Shown here: positions 52,413-60,698 of the stretch, piece by piece
Layout of the letters: each line of letters begins with the position of its first letter
How positions within the stretch are numbered: the first letter of the stretch is position 1
From: Pandoraea nosoerga
Lineage (GTDB): Bacteria > Pseudomonadota > Gammaproteobacteria > Burkholderiales > Burkholderiaceae
Assembly (NCBI RefSeq): GCF_902459585.1
Contig: NZ_CABPSC010000007.1
Coordinates: 1-64,000 of the forward strand
Direction: 5' to 3'
Length of the DNA: 64,000 bases
Position numbers and translations under genes: made by a program
Notes under the pieces: model-generated
Seen by the model: only the letters and a program-made list of their open reading frames with translations
Told to the model about the DNA's origin: nothing
Database searches by the model: none

Positions 52413-53300
52413 ATGAAAGAGGCGCGGAAGAGCGCACGAGCGAGCAGCGCACGGGCCGTTGCGCGAGCCGGCACCGCAGGCGGCCAGTGGCTGCGACGCG
52501 GCGTGCTCGGCGGCATGCTCGCCATCGGGGGCATCAGCGGCCCCGCATTCGCAGCCGACAGTTCGACGGCCGACGCCATCGCGCAATACCGCGAGATGCT
52601 CGCCGACGGCAACCCGGCGGAACTCATCGAAATGCGTGGCGAGGAGCTCTGGAAGACGCCGCGCGGCCCGAACAACGTGTCGCTCGCGCAATGCGACCTC
52701 GGCCTTGGCGCGGGCGTGGTGAAGGACGCTTACGCGCAACTGCCGCGCTACTTCCCCGACTCGAAGCGCGTGCTCGACGCCGAGTCGCGCATCGTCGAGT
52801 GCATGGTGAACCTGCAGGGCTTCAAGCGCGCGGACGTCATCAAGCAGCCGTTCTCCAAGGAAGGCCAGGACCCGACCGACCTTGAATCGTTGACGGCTTA
52901 CGTCGCGGGCCAGTCGCGCGGGGCGCTCATTCGCGTGCCGCAATCGCACAAGGAAGAGAAGGAAGCCTACGCGCGCGGGCAGAAGATTTTCTATTACCGA
53001 GCCGGGCCCTACGACTTCTCGTGTGCGTCGTGCCACGGAGCGGACGACAAGCGCATCCGTCTGCAGGATCTGCCGAATCTGACCAAGCCGGCGGCCGCGC
53101 GTCAGGCGTTCGCGACGTGGCCGGGCTACCGTGTCTCGCAAGGCGCGCTGCGCACCATCCAGTGGCGGATGTACGACTGCTTCCGCCAGCAGCGCATGCC
53201 GGAGCTCAACTACGGCTCGCAGGCGTCGATCGACCTCATTACTTTCCTCGGTGTGATGGCCAACGGCGGCAAGATGGACGCCCCGGGCCTGAAGCGCTGA
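52413..53300 (+). CDS. soxA: SoxA subunit of the SoxAX cytochrome complex
   Basis: SoxA with SoxX attaches thiosulfate to the SoxY Cys as a disulfide. This protein has 295 residues with a Sec signal around LAIGGISGPAFAAD. Only one haem motif, CASCH, is present; the Cys pair in LAQCDLG and IVECMVN is retained without a haem site, so this is the monohaem type of SoxA. The catalytic Cys ligand is in RMYDCFRQQRMPE. GAGGAGAG precedes the ATG. Confidence 0.95.
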   Translation: MKEARKSARASSARAVARAGTAGGQWLRRGVLGGMLAIGGISGPAFAADSSTADAIAQYREMLADGNPAELIEMRGEELWKTPRGPNNVSLAQCDLGLGAGVVKDAYAQLPRYFPDSKRVLDAESRIVECMVNLQGFKRADVIKQPFSKEGQDPTDLESLTAYVAGQSRGALIRVPQSHKEEKEAYARGQKIFYYRAGPYDFSCASCHGADDKRIRLQDLPNLTKPAAARQAFATWPGYRVSQGALRTIQWRMYDCFRQQRMPELNYGSQASIDLITFLGVMANGGKMDAPGLKR

Positions 53301-53319
53301 CCGACCGCGAGGCATACCC

Positions 53320-53970
53320 ATGAAAACATTCGCATTGCGCGCGACGGGGCTCGCGCTGGCAGCGGCCGGGGCTCTCGTCGTCGGCATGGCCTTCGCTCAG
53401 GGCGAAGGTGTGAAACTCGTCACCGGGACGTCCGACGCGGCCGTGGTTCAGGAATTGCGCGATTCGTTCCGTGGCTCGGGCATTGCGCAGCTCGACCGCA
53501 TCGATCAGAGCGAATTGCAGAAGCTGTGTACGCAGTACGCTACCAAGCCGATGCCCGCGAAGATCGCCGAGCGCCTGCAAAAGGCCGAGCTGGCGAACGT
53601 GAAGGCGCCCGCCGACGGGAAGTATCTCGGCGACTGGAAGGAGGGCGAGAAGGTCGCGCAGAACGGGCGCGGCATGCAGTTCTCCGACAAGGCCGACACC
53701 GTCAACGGCGGCAACTGCTATGCGTGCCATCAACTGACCAAGAGCGAGATCTCGTTCGGCAACATCGGCCCGTCGCTCTACAACTACGGCAAGCTGCGCG
53801 GCGACTCGCCCGAGGTTCTCAAGTACACGTGGGCGAAGGTCTACGACTCGCACAGCTACATGGCGTGCTCGAACATGCCGCGCTTCGGCGCGGCGGGCAT
53901 CCTCACGGAGAAGCAGTTGAAGGACGTCATGGCGCTGCTGCTCGATCCGGCCTCGCCGGTCAATCAATAA
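53320..53970 (+). CDS. soxX: SoxX cytochrome c
   Basis: SoxX is the small haem subunit of SoxAX, 216 residues with a Sec signal ending VGMAFAQG. The haem motif is CYACH and the Met ligand is in ACSNMPRFG. It starts 19 bp after soxA. An N-terminal extension of about 80 residues before the haem domain (TGTSDAAVVQELRDSFRGSG) is present, as in the larger SoxX forms. Confidence 0.93.
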   Translation: MKTFALRATGLALAAAGALVVGMAFAQGEGVKLVTGTSDAAVVQELRDSFRGSGIAQLDRIDQSELQKLCTQYATKPMPAKIAERLQKAELANVKAPADGKYLGDWKEGEKVAQNGRGMQFSDKADTVNGGNCYACHQLTKSEISFGNIGPSLYNYGKLRGDSPEVLKYTWAKVYDSHSYMACSNMPRFGAAGILTEKQLKDVMALLLDPASPVNQ

Positions 53971-54136
53971 GGCGGCGAGGCGGACGCCGTTCCGCCGACA
54001 TGGACGAGGTCCGCGGCCGGTGCGCGTGATCGTGAGATCGTGCGCATCGGCGTCTACCACGGTGCCACTGCGTGGCGGGCGATCTGTCCGGACGGCGCCC
54101 ACGCGAGCCTCGCGGCCGCCCGTTGCCGTCATTCGT

Positions 54137-54166
54137 CGTTGAATTCACCGTTGAATTCACCGTTTA
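54137..54166. repeat. Direct repeat CGTTGAATTCAC upstream of the thioredoxin gene
   Basis: Two adjacent perfect 12-bp copies (54137-54148, 54149-54160) and a partial third (CGTTTA) lie about 40 bp before the soxW-like start. Confidence 0.8.
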
Positions 54167-54203
54167 GTGAGATTTCGTTCGCCGTCGACTTCCGGAGTAC
54201 CGC

Positions 54204-54749
54204 ATGAAACCCGAGACCGGTTGGATTCGCCACGCGAGAACGCCTGCATGGCCGCTCCGGGGTGCCAGGCGCGCGCTCGGTGCCGCGCTGAGCGCGCTGG
54301 CCATGCTCGCCGGGGCGCCGGCGCACGCCGTGGAAGTCGGCGATACGGTAACGCTGCCGTCGCTCACCCTGCTCGACGGGAAGACCTTGCCGGCCAGCGC
54401 GTTCAGGGACCGCACGGTCATCGTCGAATACTGGGCGTCGTGGTGTCCGTTCTGCGCGCAGCAGAACCCGCACGTCCAAAGGCTCTACGAAGCCACGCGC
54501 GGCAAGCCGATCCAGATCGTCACGCTGTCCATCGACAAGACGCCGAAGGAAGCGGCCGATTACATCCGGACACATGGCTACACGTTCCCCGCCGGGATGG
54601 AAAACGACGCATGGCGCGCGGCGCTCGGCAAGCGCCGCGGCTTGCCTGAGCTGTATGTGATCGGCCGAAACGGGCGTGTGCTGCGCAAGGAAGTCGGTGA
54701 GATGTTCGGCGAGGATGTGGCGGCGCTTGCCGACTATGCCGGCAAGTGA
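54204..54749 (+). CDS. soxW: Periplasmic thioredoxin-like protein (SoxW/TlpA type)
   Basis: This is a secreted thioredoxin-fold reductant of 181 residues with an Arg-rich signal ending AGAPAHA. The active site is WCPFC in YWASWCPFCAQQNPHVQRLYE. It probably keeps the SoxY Cys or haem Cys residues reduced. GGAGTACC precedes the ATG. It lies between soxX and soxB. The SoxW name rests on context; a generic TlpA label is also valid. Confidence 0.85.
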   Translation: MKPETGWIRHARTPAWPLRGARRALGAALSALAMLAGAPAHAVEVGDTVTLPSLTLLDGKTLPASAFRDRTVIVEYWASWCPFCAQQNPHVQRLYEATRGKPIQIVTLSIDKTPKEAADYIRTHGYTFPAGMENDAWRAALGKRRGLPELYVIGRNGRVLRKEVGEMFGEDVAALADYAGK

Positions 54750-54908
54750 GGTGGTGGCTGCACGCGAAAACCGGCCGCGCGCCGATGCGGTGCGCAGAGG
54801 GTTATGGTCCGGCAGCGAATGCCGGACGGATGTCGCGCGACGCCATCGTCGCGTAATGGATAACGACAAGGGCGGTGCGTCGCCGGATGCGCTTGCCACG
54901 GAGACGAA

Positions 54909-56618
54909 ATGAATCGACGCGAATTCATGCAGGTGTTGGCGGTGGCGGCAGCCGGGGGAATGGCGCTCTCGCATCGCGAGACGGCGGCTGCCACGGCGGC
55001 CGCTGCGTTCTACGATCTGCCGAAGTTCGGCAATGTGCACCTGCTCCACTTCACCGACTGTCACGCGCAACTGCTGCCGATTTACTTCCGTGAGCCGAGC
55101 GTCAATCTCGGGATCGGCGAGCAGGCGAACAAACCGCCTCATTTGGTGGGCGAGGCGTTCCTCAAGGCGTATGGGCTGCGCGCGGGAACGCCCGAAGCCC
55201 ATGCGTTCACATATCTGGACTTCGCGTCGGCGGCGCGCACGTATGGCAAGGTTGGCGGCTTCGCGCATCTGGCCACGCTGGTCAAGCGTATGAAGGCGTC
55301 GCGTCCCGGCGCGCTGCTGCTCGATGGCGGTGATACCTGGCAGGGTTCCGGCACGGCCATGTGGACCAAGGGCCAGGACATGGTCGACGCCACGTTGGCG
55401 CTTGGCGTTGACGTCATGACGGCACACTGGGAATTCACGTATGGCGCCGAGCGCGTGAAGTCGGTGGTCGAGGAGCAGCTCAAGGGCAAGATCGACTTCG
55501 TTGCGCAGAACGTGCAGACGAACGACTTCGGCGATCCCGTCTTCGCGCCGTATACGATCAAGACGATGAACGGCGTGCTGGTGGCGATCATCGGGCAGGC
55601 GTTCCCGTACACGCCGATTGCCAATCCGCGCTACTTCGTGCCGGACTGGACGTTCGGCATTCAGGAGGAGCGGTTGCAGTCGATGGTCGACGAAGTGCGC
55701 GGCAAGGGCGCGCAGGTCGTTGTCGTGCTCTCGCACAACGGCATGGACGTGGATCTGAAGCTGGCGTCGCGCGTGCGCGGCATCGACGCGATCATGGGCG
55801 GGCACACGCACGACGGCGTGCCCAGGCCCGTGATCGTCGAGAACGCCGGCGGCAAGACGCTCGTCACCAATGCCGGCTCGAACGGCAAGTTCCTGGCGGT
55901 GCTGGACTTCGACGTGAAAGGCGGCAAGCCGGTGGACTTCCGTTACAAGTTGCTGCCGGTGTTCGCCAATTTGCTGCCGGCCGACGCCCAGATGCAGGCG
56001 CTCATCGAACGCGTGCGTGCGCCGTTCGCGGCGAAGCTCGCGGAGCCGCTGGCGGTGACCGAAGGTGTGCTATATCGCCGCGGCAACTTCAACGGCACGT
56101 TCGACCAGTTGCTGCTCGACGCCGTGATGGCGGAAAAGGATGCCGAGATCGGCTTCTCGCCGGGCTTCCGTTGGGGGACGTCGCTGCTGCCGGGGCAGGC
56201 GATCACGATGGAGCAGTTGCTCGACCAGACGGCCATCACCTATCCGTATACAACGCTCACGCCCATGACCGGCGAGACGATCAAGACGGTGCTCGAAGAT
56301 GTGGCCGACAACCTGTTCAACCCGGACCCGTACTACCAGCAGGGCGGGGACATGGTGCGCGTGGGCGGCATGGACTATGCGATCGACCCGATGGCCCCGA
56401 TGGGGCAGCGCATCACGGAGATGCGCCTGAACGGCAAGCCGATCGAGGCGGGCAAGACGTACAAGGTGGCCGGGTGGGCGCCGGTGGCCGAAGGGGCGCA
56501 GGGCGAGCCGGTATGGGATGTGGTGGCGCGTTATCTCCGTGCGCAGAAGACAGTGGTGGCGAAAGCGCCGAAGGTGCCCGTCATCAAGGGGATGAAGGGC
56601 AATCTCGGGGCGGCTTGA
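54909..56618 (+). CDS. soxB: Thiosulfohydrolase SoxB
   Basis: SoxB is a periplasmic dimanganese hydrolase that removes the terminal sulfonate of SoxY-bound thiosulfate as sulfate. It has 569 residues with a twin-arginine leader (MNRREFMQVLAVAAAGG). Metal-binding motifs include HFTDCHAQL, LLDGGDTWQGSG, LSHNGMDVD and GGHTHDG. The C-terminal 5'-nucleotidase-like domain is complete. It is the last chromosomal gene before the tRNA and integrated element. Confidence 0.97.
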   Translation: MNRREFMQVLAVAAAGGMALSHRETAAATAAAAFYDLPKFGNVHLLHFTDCHAQLLPIYFREPSVNLGIGEQANKPPHLVGEAFLKAYGLRAGTPEAHAFTYLDFASAARTYGKVGGFAHLATLVKRMKASRPGALLLDGGDTWQGSGTAMWTKGQDMVDATLALGVDVMTAHWEFTYGAERVKSVVEEQLKGKIDFVAQNVQTNDFGDPVFAPYTIKTMNGVLVAIIGQAFPYTPIANPRYFVPDWTFGIQEERLQSMVDEVRGKGAQVVVVLSHNGMDVDLKLASRVRGIDAIMGGHTHDGVPRPVIVENAGGKTLVTNAGSNGKFLAVLDFDVKGGKPVDFRYKLLPVFANLLPADAQMQALIERVRAPFAAKLAEPLAVTEGVLYRRGNFNGTFDQLLLDAVMAEKDAEIGFSPGFRWGTSLLPGQAITMEQLLDQTAITYPYTTLTPMTGETIKTVLEDVADNLFNPDPYYQQGGDMVRVGGMDYAIDPMAPMGQRITEMRLNGKPIEAGKTYKVAGWAPVAEGAQGEPVWDVVARYLRAQKTVVAKAPKVPVIKGMKGNLGAA

Positions 56619-56779
56619 AGGCCGCTCGGCCGCTCCGCCTGACGGACGCGGGCAGGCATGGGCGGGCGTGAGCGGGGTGAGGGCAGGTGAGGACCGGGCA
56701 ACGGAGCGGCGTTGAGGTCGCTGTCCCGGCACGGGAAGCGTCGTTCGTTGCGGGATTTCGGGCCGTCCAGGGGCCAAAA

Positions 56780-56798
56780 CCCGACCATTTTGGTCGGG
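56780..56798. terminator. Short hairpin downstream of soxB
   Basis: CCCGACCA / TGGTCGGG (8 bp) with loop TTT lies between soxB and the tRNA promoter. It has no strong T tract. Confidence 0.45.
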
Positions 56799-56823
56799 TG
56801 CTCGCCGCGTCCAAAAAAGTCGC

Positions 56824-56829
56824 TATAAT
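56824..56829 (+). promoter_or_regulatory. -10 box of the tRNA-Ala gene
   Basis: A perfect TATAAT lies 13 bases before the tRNA 5' end. A -35 match is not obvious. Confidence 0.6.
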
Positions 56830-56842
56830 CGTTGCTTCGTGT

Positions 56843-56918
<76 letters not shown>

Positions 56919-56930
56919 AGATTTCGTTTA

Positions 56931-56970
56931 AAAACAACGCACTACGTCTTGCGATGTAGTGCGTTGTTTT
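56931..56970. terminator. Long hairpin just after tRNA-Ala
   Basis: A perfect 15-bp inverted repeat (AAAACAACGCACTAC / GTAGTGCGTTGTTTT) with a 10-base loop starts 12 bases past the tRNA. It ends in T4 and can terminate transcription of the tRNA. Confidence 0.75.
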
Positions 56971-56986
56971 GCTTTCGGAAGCAGGT

Positions 56987-57019
56987 TTTGGCACATCGTG
57001 TGTGCCAAATTTGTGCCAA
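56987..57019. promoter_or_regulatory. GTGCCAA repeats, possible recombinase/Xis arm sites
   Basis: TTTGGCAC (56987-56994) is inverted to GTGCCAAA (57002-57009), and a further direct GTGCCAA occurs at 57013-57019, 11 bp (one helical turn) on. Their place just inside the element end fits arm-type sites. Confidence 0.45.
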
Positions 57020-57221
57020 TCGGCAACGCTCGCGCCACGACCCTGCGTCTTCCGGGCTGCGATCAAGTGCGCACGTATGCTCAGCATCCTTTCGATTCGT
57101 TGTATGATTTAGCCGCGAGCCGATTACATCGGCAGCAGACGGCTGGCACCGTCTTTCATCAATCGCGCGCGGAGAGAGTATCCGGCCGGGTTTCTTGTCG
57201 ACCCGCCGTGGGATCTCTTTG

Positions 57222-57557
57222 ATGAAAGAACTGATCACGGTCGAGCAGCTGTCCGCCTATCTGCACAAGTCCGTTGCGAGCATCCGAAGCGATGCGACCC
57301 GCAATCCACAATCTCTTCCTCCGATCTGTCGTCTTCCGAGCACCAAGCGCCTACTCTGGCGTGTTGAGGACGTTGAACACTGGCTAGCCGCGCATGTCGA
57401 GGGCATCTCTCGACCCGTGGCCTCGGTGGTCGCGGAAGATTCGCGACCGCGCCGAGGCCGGCCTACCAAGGCTGAGCAGATTGCACGACAGCGAAGCCAA
57501 CGTCATAAGCAATCCGGCATCCGATCCTCGTCCACCGAAGCCGCGGCCGAGGTGTAA
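57222..57557 (+). CDS. Excisionase/AlpA-like helix-turn-helix protein with AT-hook
   Basis: This is a small DNA-binding protein of 111 residues. The N-terminus MKELITVEQLSAYLHKSVASIRSDATRNPQSLPP... is a winged-helix (AlpA/MerR-like excisionase) motif that normally reads VxQLxxxLxxSxxTIRxxxxxxP, ending in LLWRVEDVEHWL. The tail has an AT-hook-like RRGRPTK followed by a basic segment. ATG at 57222 is chosen over an upstream TTG. It sits beside the presumed attachment site and stops 3 bp before repA, so it may act as recombination directionality factor, repA regulator or both. Confidence 0.65.
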   Translation: MKELITVEQLSAYLHKSVASIRSDATRNPQSLPPICRLPSTKRLLWRVEDVEHWLAAHVEGISRPVASVVAEDSRPRRGRPTKAEQIARQRSQRHKQSGIRSSSTEAAAEV

Positions 57558-57560
57558 GCC

Positions 57561-58544
57561 ATGCAAGCATTCATCGTCGAGGCGACGCCGCTGGCGTCGC
57601 CTGGCGGTGCTTGCGATGCGTCCGCATCGACGCACTCGCGCCTTGCACCGCACAGGCATCAGCAACGAGATTTCTTCGTCGCTGACATTCTCGATGCTTC
57701 ACCGAAGGACGACGTGGCAAGCATGGAGCACCCCTTATTCGCTTTACGCGCCGGTGACCGGCGTGTACGTGTGTACGAGCGAAACGGGACTACGGTATCA
57801 GTAAAACCTGGGATCGACGGCTGCGCGACGATTCATGACAAAGACCTATGGATCTACTGCATCAGCCAGTTGGTTGAGGCGAAGAACCGTGGCCGCGAGA
57901 TTGCACGCACGGTACGTTTCACTGCCTACGACTTTCTGCACACGACAAATCGCGACGCCAGCGGCCGTGCCTATATCCGCATGGGAGAGATGCTCGCACG
58001 ACTCACCGGCACGCGCATCGAAACCAACATCGAGACGGCGGGTAAGCGCGAACGCGGGTTCTTCGGATTGATCGATTCGGCCAAGGTCGTTGAACGCGAC
58101 GGCGATAACCGCATGGTGGCCGTGGAAGTGACCTTGCCAGACTGGCTGTTTCGCAGCGTGGACGCTATGCACGTGCTAACCCTGTCACCAGACTACTTCC
58201 GCCTGCGTAAGCCTCTTGACCGGCGCATATACGAACTTGCCCGCAAGCACTGTGGCAGGCAACCGACCTGGAAGCCTAGTATCGCCACGCTGCATGAGAA
58301 GAGCGGCAGTGCCGACAAGCTATTCAAATTTCGGGCGGCTATCAAGGCGCTGGCCGCCTCCGGCGAGCTACCTGACTACCGCATGGCCTATGACCCTAAG
58401 GCCGACGCGGTAGCGTTCTACGCTAACGGCCCGAAAGGCTACCGAGCTGAAATCGCGGCTATCGTGAAGGGTCTGCCTCCCACCTCGGCCAAGGCTCGTG
58501 AGAATGCATGTGTTCGCAAGCGAGGTGGGCCCAGATGTCCGTGA
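57561..58544 (+). CDS. repA: Plasmid replication initiator protein RepA
   Basis: This 327-residue protein matches the RepA/RPA replication-initiator family of broad-host-range plasmids. The core begins near residue 90: HDKDLWIYCISQLVEAKNRGREIARTVRFTAYDFLHTTNRDASGRAYIRMGEMLARLTGTRIETNIETAGKRERGFFGLI, then FRLRKPLDRRIYELARKHCGRQ and FKFRAAIKALAASGELPDY. It would bind iterons to open an origin. GAGG precedes the ATG. It is followed directly by a repeat-rich origin-like segment, suggesting the element can replicate after excision. Confidence 0.88.
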   Translation: MQAFIVEATPLASPGGACDASASTHSRLAPHRHQQRDFFVADILDASPKDDVASMEHPLFALRAGDRRVRVYERNGTTVSVKPGIDGCATIHDKDLWIYCISQLVEAKNRGREIARTVRFTAYDFLHTTNRDASGRAYIRMGEMLARLTGTRIETNIETAGKRERGFFGLIDSAKVVERDGDNRMVAVEVTLPDWLFRSVDAMHVLTLSPDYFRLRKPLDRRIYELARKHCGRQPTWKPSIATLHEKSGSADKLFKFRAAIKALAASGELPDYRMAYDPKADAVAFYANGPKGYRAEIAAIVKGLPPTSAKARENACVRKRGGPRCP

Positions 58545-58560
58545 AACTACGTGCGTACCG

Positions 58561-58570
58561 TTGTGGATAA
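58561..58570. promoter_or_regulatory. DnaA box
   Basis: TTGTGGATAA is the reverse complement of TTATCCACAA, matching the consensus. It lies 16 bp past the repA stop and 23 bp before the first iteron. Confidence 0.75.
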
Positions 58571-58592
58571 CTCAATCTGACCTGTGAATTAT

Positions 58593-58668
58593 CACGTGCC
58601 TTTAGGGATGCAGTGCTGTGGCTTGCCACGTGCTTTTGGGGATGCGCCTCCTCGTGCTTTTAAGGATG
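58593..58668. repeat. Three RepA iterons
   Basis: 18-bp repeats related to CACGTGCTTTTAGGGATG start at 58593, 58627 and 58651. The third differs at the first two bases. Confidence 0.8.
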
Positions 58669-58776
58669 AGCACGTCCCGAATCGCCTTGTACTGCAAGGG
58701 TTTCAAAAAGCGTAACGCGCGCGCGCGATATAACTCTATATAAAACCTTTAACGTTCCGCCGACGCTCTTCGCGCG

Positions 58777-58810
58777 GTAGCACAAGCAAGTAGTCGTTGC
58801 GTTGTGCTAC
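58777..58810. repeat. 9-bp inverted repeat in the origin region
   Basis: GTAGCACAA (58777-58785) and TTGTGCTAC (58802-58810) form a perfect dyad with a 16-bp spacer. Confidence 0.6.
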
Positions 58811-58967
58811 TGCGCTCAACCCTCAACTTGTCCCTCATCTGTCAATAAGCTTCGTTCCGGCAACCGAAGTTTTCGTTCATCCGCCTTTCGCGCGGGCCCC
58901 GCCGCTACATCGAAGAGTCGTCGCCGAATGCATTTCATTGACACTTGAGGGACGCGAGCAGCCGAAT

Positions 58968-58980
58968 TTTAGCCGCTAAA
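58968..58980. promoter_or_regulatory. KorB-type operator (first copy)
   Basis: TTTAGCCGCTAAA matches perfectly the 13-bp IncP KorB operator consensus TTTAGCSGCTAAA. It lies between the origin and the 3' end of the minus-strand gene. Confidence 0.75.
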
Positions 58981-58993
58981 TTTCTCGGCACGT

Positions 58994-59686
58994 TCAATGG
59001 ACCCAATCCAGCCGAAAAGCGAGGACATTCCATCGCGCTTCGGCCGGTGCCCACGCTATCTCCATATCGGGCCGGGAGACGATCCAGTTCGTTAGTTCCG
59101 CATCAACAGCTTGTTTGACGCCAAGATGGGCGAGTTCCTGCTGTACGTGGTCGTTATCCAGGCAGAGCCGCAGGCATCGGCAAATTCCCTCGCCATCGAG
59201 ACCAACGGGAACGATGGCCTCGACCTCTTGGTGCAGCCGGTATAAGGCAACTGCCTTCGCCAAATATGCAAGGGGAACGGGCGCACGATCACGCTCGGCC
59301 AGTAGCATATCGGCCTCGAATTCTGCGAGCACCATATCAAGCGTTCGCCATTCTTTCAGCTCGCCGGATAGTATCGACTGCAACTCGTCCAGCCGTCCCC
59401 ACATCGCTTTCCACAGATCTGCCGGGCCGTTCTCATGCAGGACATCCGCGTCGGCGTCGAGACGCGTCAGCAGCGCTCTTTGTTGTGCGGACAGAGGCTT
59501 TTCTCCGCTGAAGTTCGGCCGCCACTTTCCGGACTGTTGGGTCAGCATGCCAACCTTATCGTCAAAGCGCGCTGCGAATTGGTGTGGGTTCTCCGCCCCC
59601 ACGCGAGCAGCGAGTATGTGCAGGAGCGCAGCCGCGCGCATGCCGCCTTGCCGTTTTTCTGAATCGCTTCGCGCAGGTCGTGCCAT
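58994..59686 (-). CDS. Conserved element protein of unknown function (230 aa)
   Basis: This protein is not recognised. It has an N-terminal MARPARSDSEKRQGGMRAAALLHILAARVG segment that could be a small helix bundle. HQFAARFDDKVGMLTQQSGKWRPNFSGEKPLSAQQRALL resembles a control-type HTH region found in plasmid genes, and the remainder is helical with many Leu and acidic residues. No membrane segment or catalytic motif is seen. It is transcribed divergently from the tra-like genes, with an upstream AT-rich gap of about 120 bp. Confidence 0.6.
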   Translation of the reverse strand: MARPARSDSEKRQGGMRAAALLHILAARVGAENPHQFAARFDDKVGMLTQQSGKWRPNFSGEKPLSAQQRALLTRLDADADVLHENGPADLWKAMWGRLDELQSILSGELKEWRTLDMVLAEFEADMLLAERDRAPVPLAYLAKAVALYRLHQEVEAIVPVGLDGEGICRCLRLCLDNDHVQQELAHLGVKQAVDAELTNWIVSRPDMEIAWAPAEARWNVLAFRLDWVH

Positions 59687-59806
59687 AGGTCTTTAAACCC
59701 TAGTAAGAAAACGCCTGATTATTCGCACTGCAATTCTATTCCTGTTTGCCCAAGAATTCATGCAACAACGTCAATCAACCGGAATCAAGCCCAGTGTGTG
59801 AGTTCA

Positions 59807-60091
59807 ATGTTCGACATCTTGAAAGAGCGGTACGGCGCTGTCATGACTCTCGAGCAATTGGCCGCGACATTAAGCCGGAAACCAGAAGGCTTGCGGATGG
59901 CCCTGCTGAAGTCGAAGAGCGAATGGGCGCGATCTCTCAATGCCCAGAAGGTTTACATCGGCCGCCGCATGTACTTTCCCACCGAGGCAGTCGCGCGCCT
60001 GTTCGATGCAGGAATTGCAACGGAAGGGGAGCGACGTGATGAAGCGAATGTCGATCGAAATATCCGAGGAGACGGCGGCAAATCTTCGTGA
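59807..60091 (+). CDS. Small DNA-binding-like plasmid protein
   Basis: This is a 94-residue protein of unknown function. MFDILKERYGAVMTLEQLAATLSRKPEGLRMALLKS resembles an HTH segment, followed by YIGRRMYFPTEAVARLFDAGI, as in small plasmid-encoded regulators. GTG at 59798 would add three residues; ATG 59807 is used. It overlaps the next gene by 53 bases. Confidence 0.55.
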   Translation: MFDILKERYGAVMTLEQLAATLSRKPEGLRMALLKSKSEWARSLNAQKVYIGRRMYFPTEAVARLFDAGIATEGERRDEANVDRNIRGDGGKSS

Positions 60092-60275
60092 GCTGGCTAT
60101 TCGCTGTACGCGGTCGAACAAGTTGCGAGAAGGATTCACAAGTCACGGCGATCTGACGCCTTCAACGTTGCTGGCGATGCTTGCGGAAGATGCCGGCATG
60201 GTGATCAGCCGCCCGGGAAGTTGGGAAGGTGCCAACTTGGCTCAGGTGCTGTCGTCGCACGGCTACGAGGTTTGA
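60039..60275 (+). CDS. Small conserved element protein (78 aa)
   Basis: This is a protein of unknown function. The N-terminus KRMSIEISEETAANLRELAIRC looks like a ribbon-helix-helix or Arc-type strand-helix, followed by LTPSTLLAMLAEDAGMVISRPGSWEGANLAQVL. GGAAGGGGA lies just upstream of the ATG. It overlaps its upstream neighbour and lies 4 bp before the traK-like gene, so it belongs to the same operon. Confidence 0.6.
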   Translation: MKRMSIEISEETAANLRELAIRCTRSNKLREGFTSHGDLTPSTLLAMLAEDAGMVISRPGSWEGANLAQVLSSHGYEV

Positions 60276-60279
60276 AGCT

Positions 60280-60519
60280 ATGAAATCGCTGTCGGAACGA
60301 ATTGCGGAGCGCGCCTTGAGGCAGTCCATTGGACGAAATGCAAGAAACCGAGCGGCATTTCTGCTCGTGCGGACGGAAGTTCAAGCAGCTATCGACGACG
60401 GGCATTCGCTAATGAGCATTTGGGAGGCGCTGGCGGAAGAGGGGCATATCTGCTACGGCTACCAAGCTTTCCGAAGATATGCCAACGAGCTGACGCGCAA
60501 GCCGCAAGTGTTTCCATAA
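60280..60519 (+). CDS. traK: TraK-family oriT-binding protein (short form)
   Basis: This 79-residue protein resembles the N-terminal domain of RP4 TraK, which binds and bends oriT DNA. The stretch ARNRAAFLLVRTEVQAAIDDGHSLMSIWEALAEEGHICYGYQAFRRYANEL fits the family pattern AAFLxVRxxVxxAxxxGxxLxxIWExxxExGxxxxxYxxFR. The long basic/Pro-rich tail of RP4 TraK is absent. It lies 190 bp upstream of the nick site, on the same strand as traJ. Confidence 0.7.
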   Translation: MKSLSERIAERALRQSIGRNARNRAAFLLVRTEVQAAIDDGHSLMSIWEALAEEGHICYGYQAFRRYANELTRKPQVFP

Positions 60520-60603
60520 CGATCAGCGATCTCACCGCATTCAGTCGTTACCTTCTTGGAGTCGAACAGAATATGTCTTTCTTCGACCAATGCAGCATTC
60601 GAG

Positions 60604-60635
60604 CGTTGTTCTTTCGATTGATCGAAAGAACAACG
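60604..60635. repeat. 15-bp perfect palindrome near oriT
   Basis: CGTTGTTCTTTCGAT and ATCGAAAGAACAACG are separated by TG only. It lies about 70 bp from the nick site and could be a TraK or regulator site. Confidence 0.75.
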
Positions 60636-60698
60636 GTAAATCAACAACGATGTCTCGATCGCGGAAAGGTCCAGTTTCCTTTCGGAAGCGGTGGCATG

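Larger units (their letters stand above)
58545..58993. other. Origin-like region downstream of repA
   Basis: No gene is seen in about 450 bp. It holds a DnaA box, three iterons, an alternating CG tract and AT-rich stretch near 58715-58745, a 9-bp inverted repeat (58777-58810) and a KorB-type operator. Confidence 0.7.

Noticed and set aside
58797-58979. A 60-residue frame in the repA downstream region
   Set aside because: It overlaps the inverted repeat and KorB operator, lacks a start signal and has no domain.
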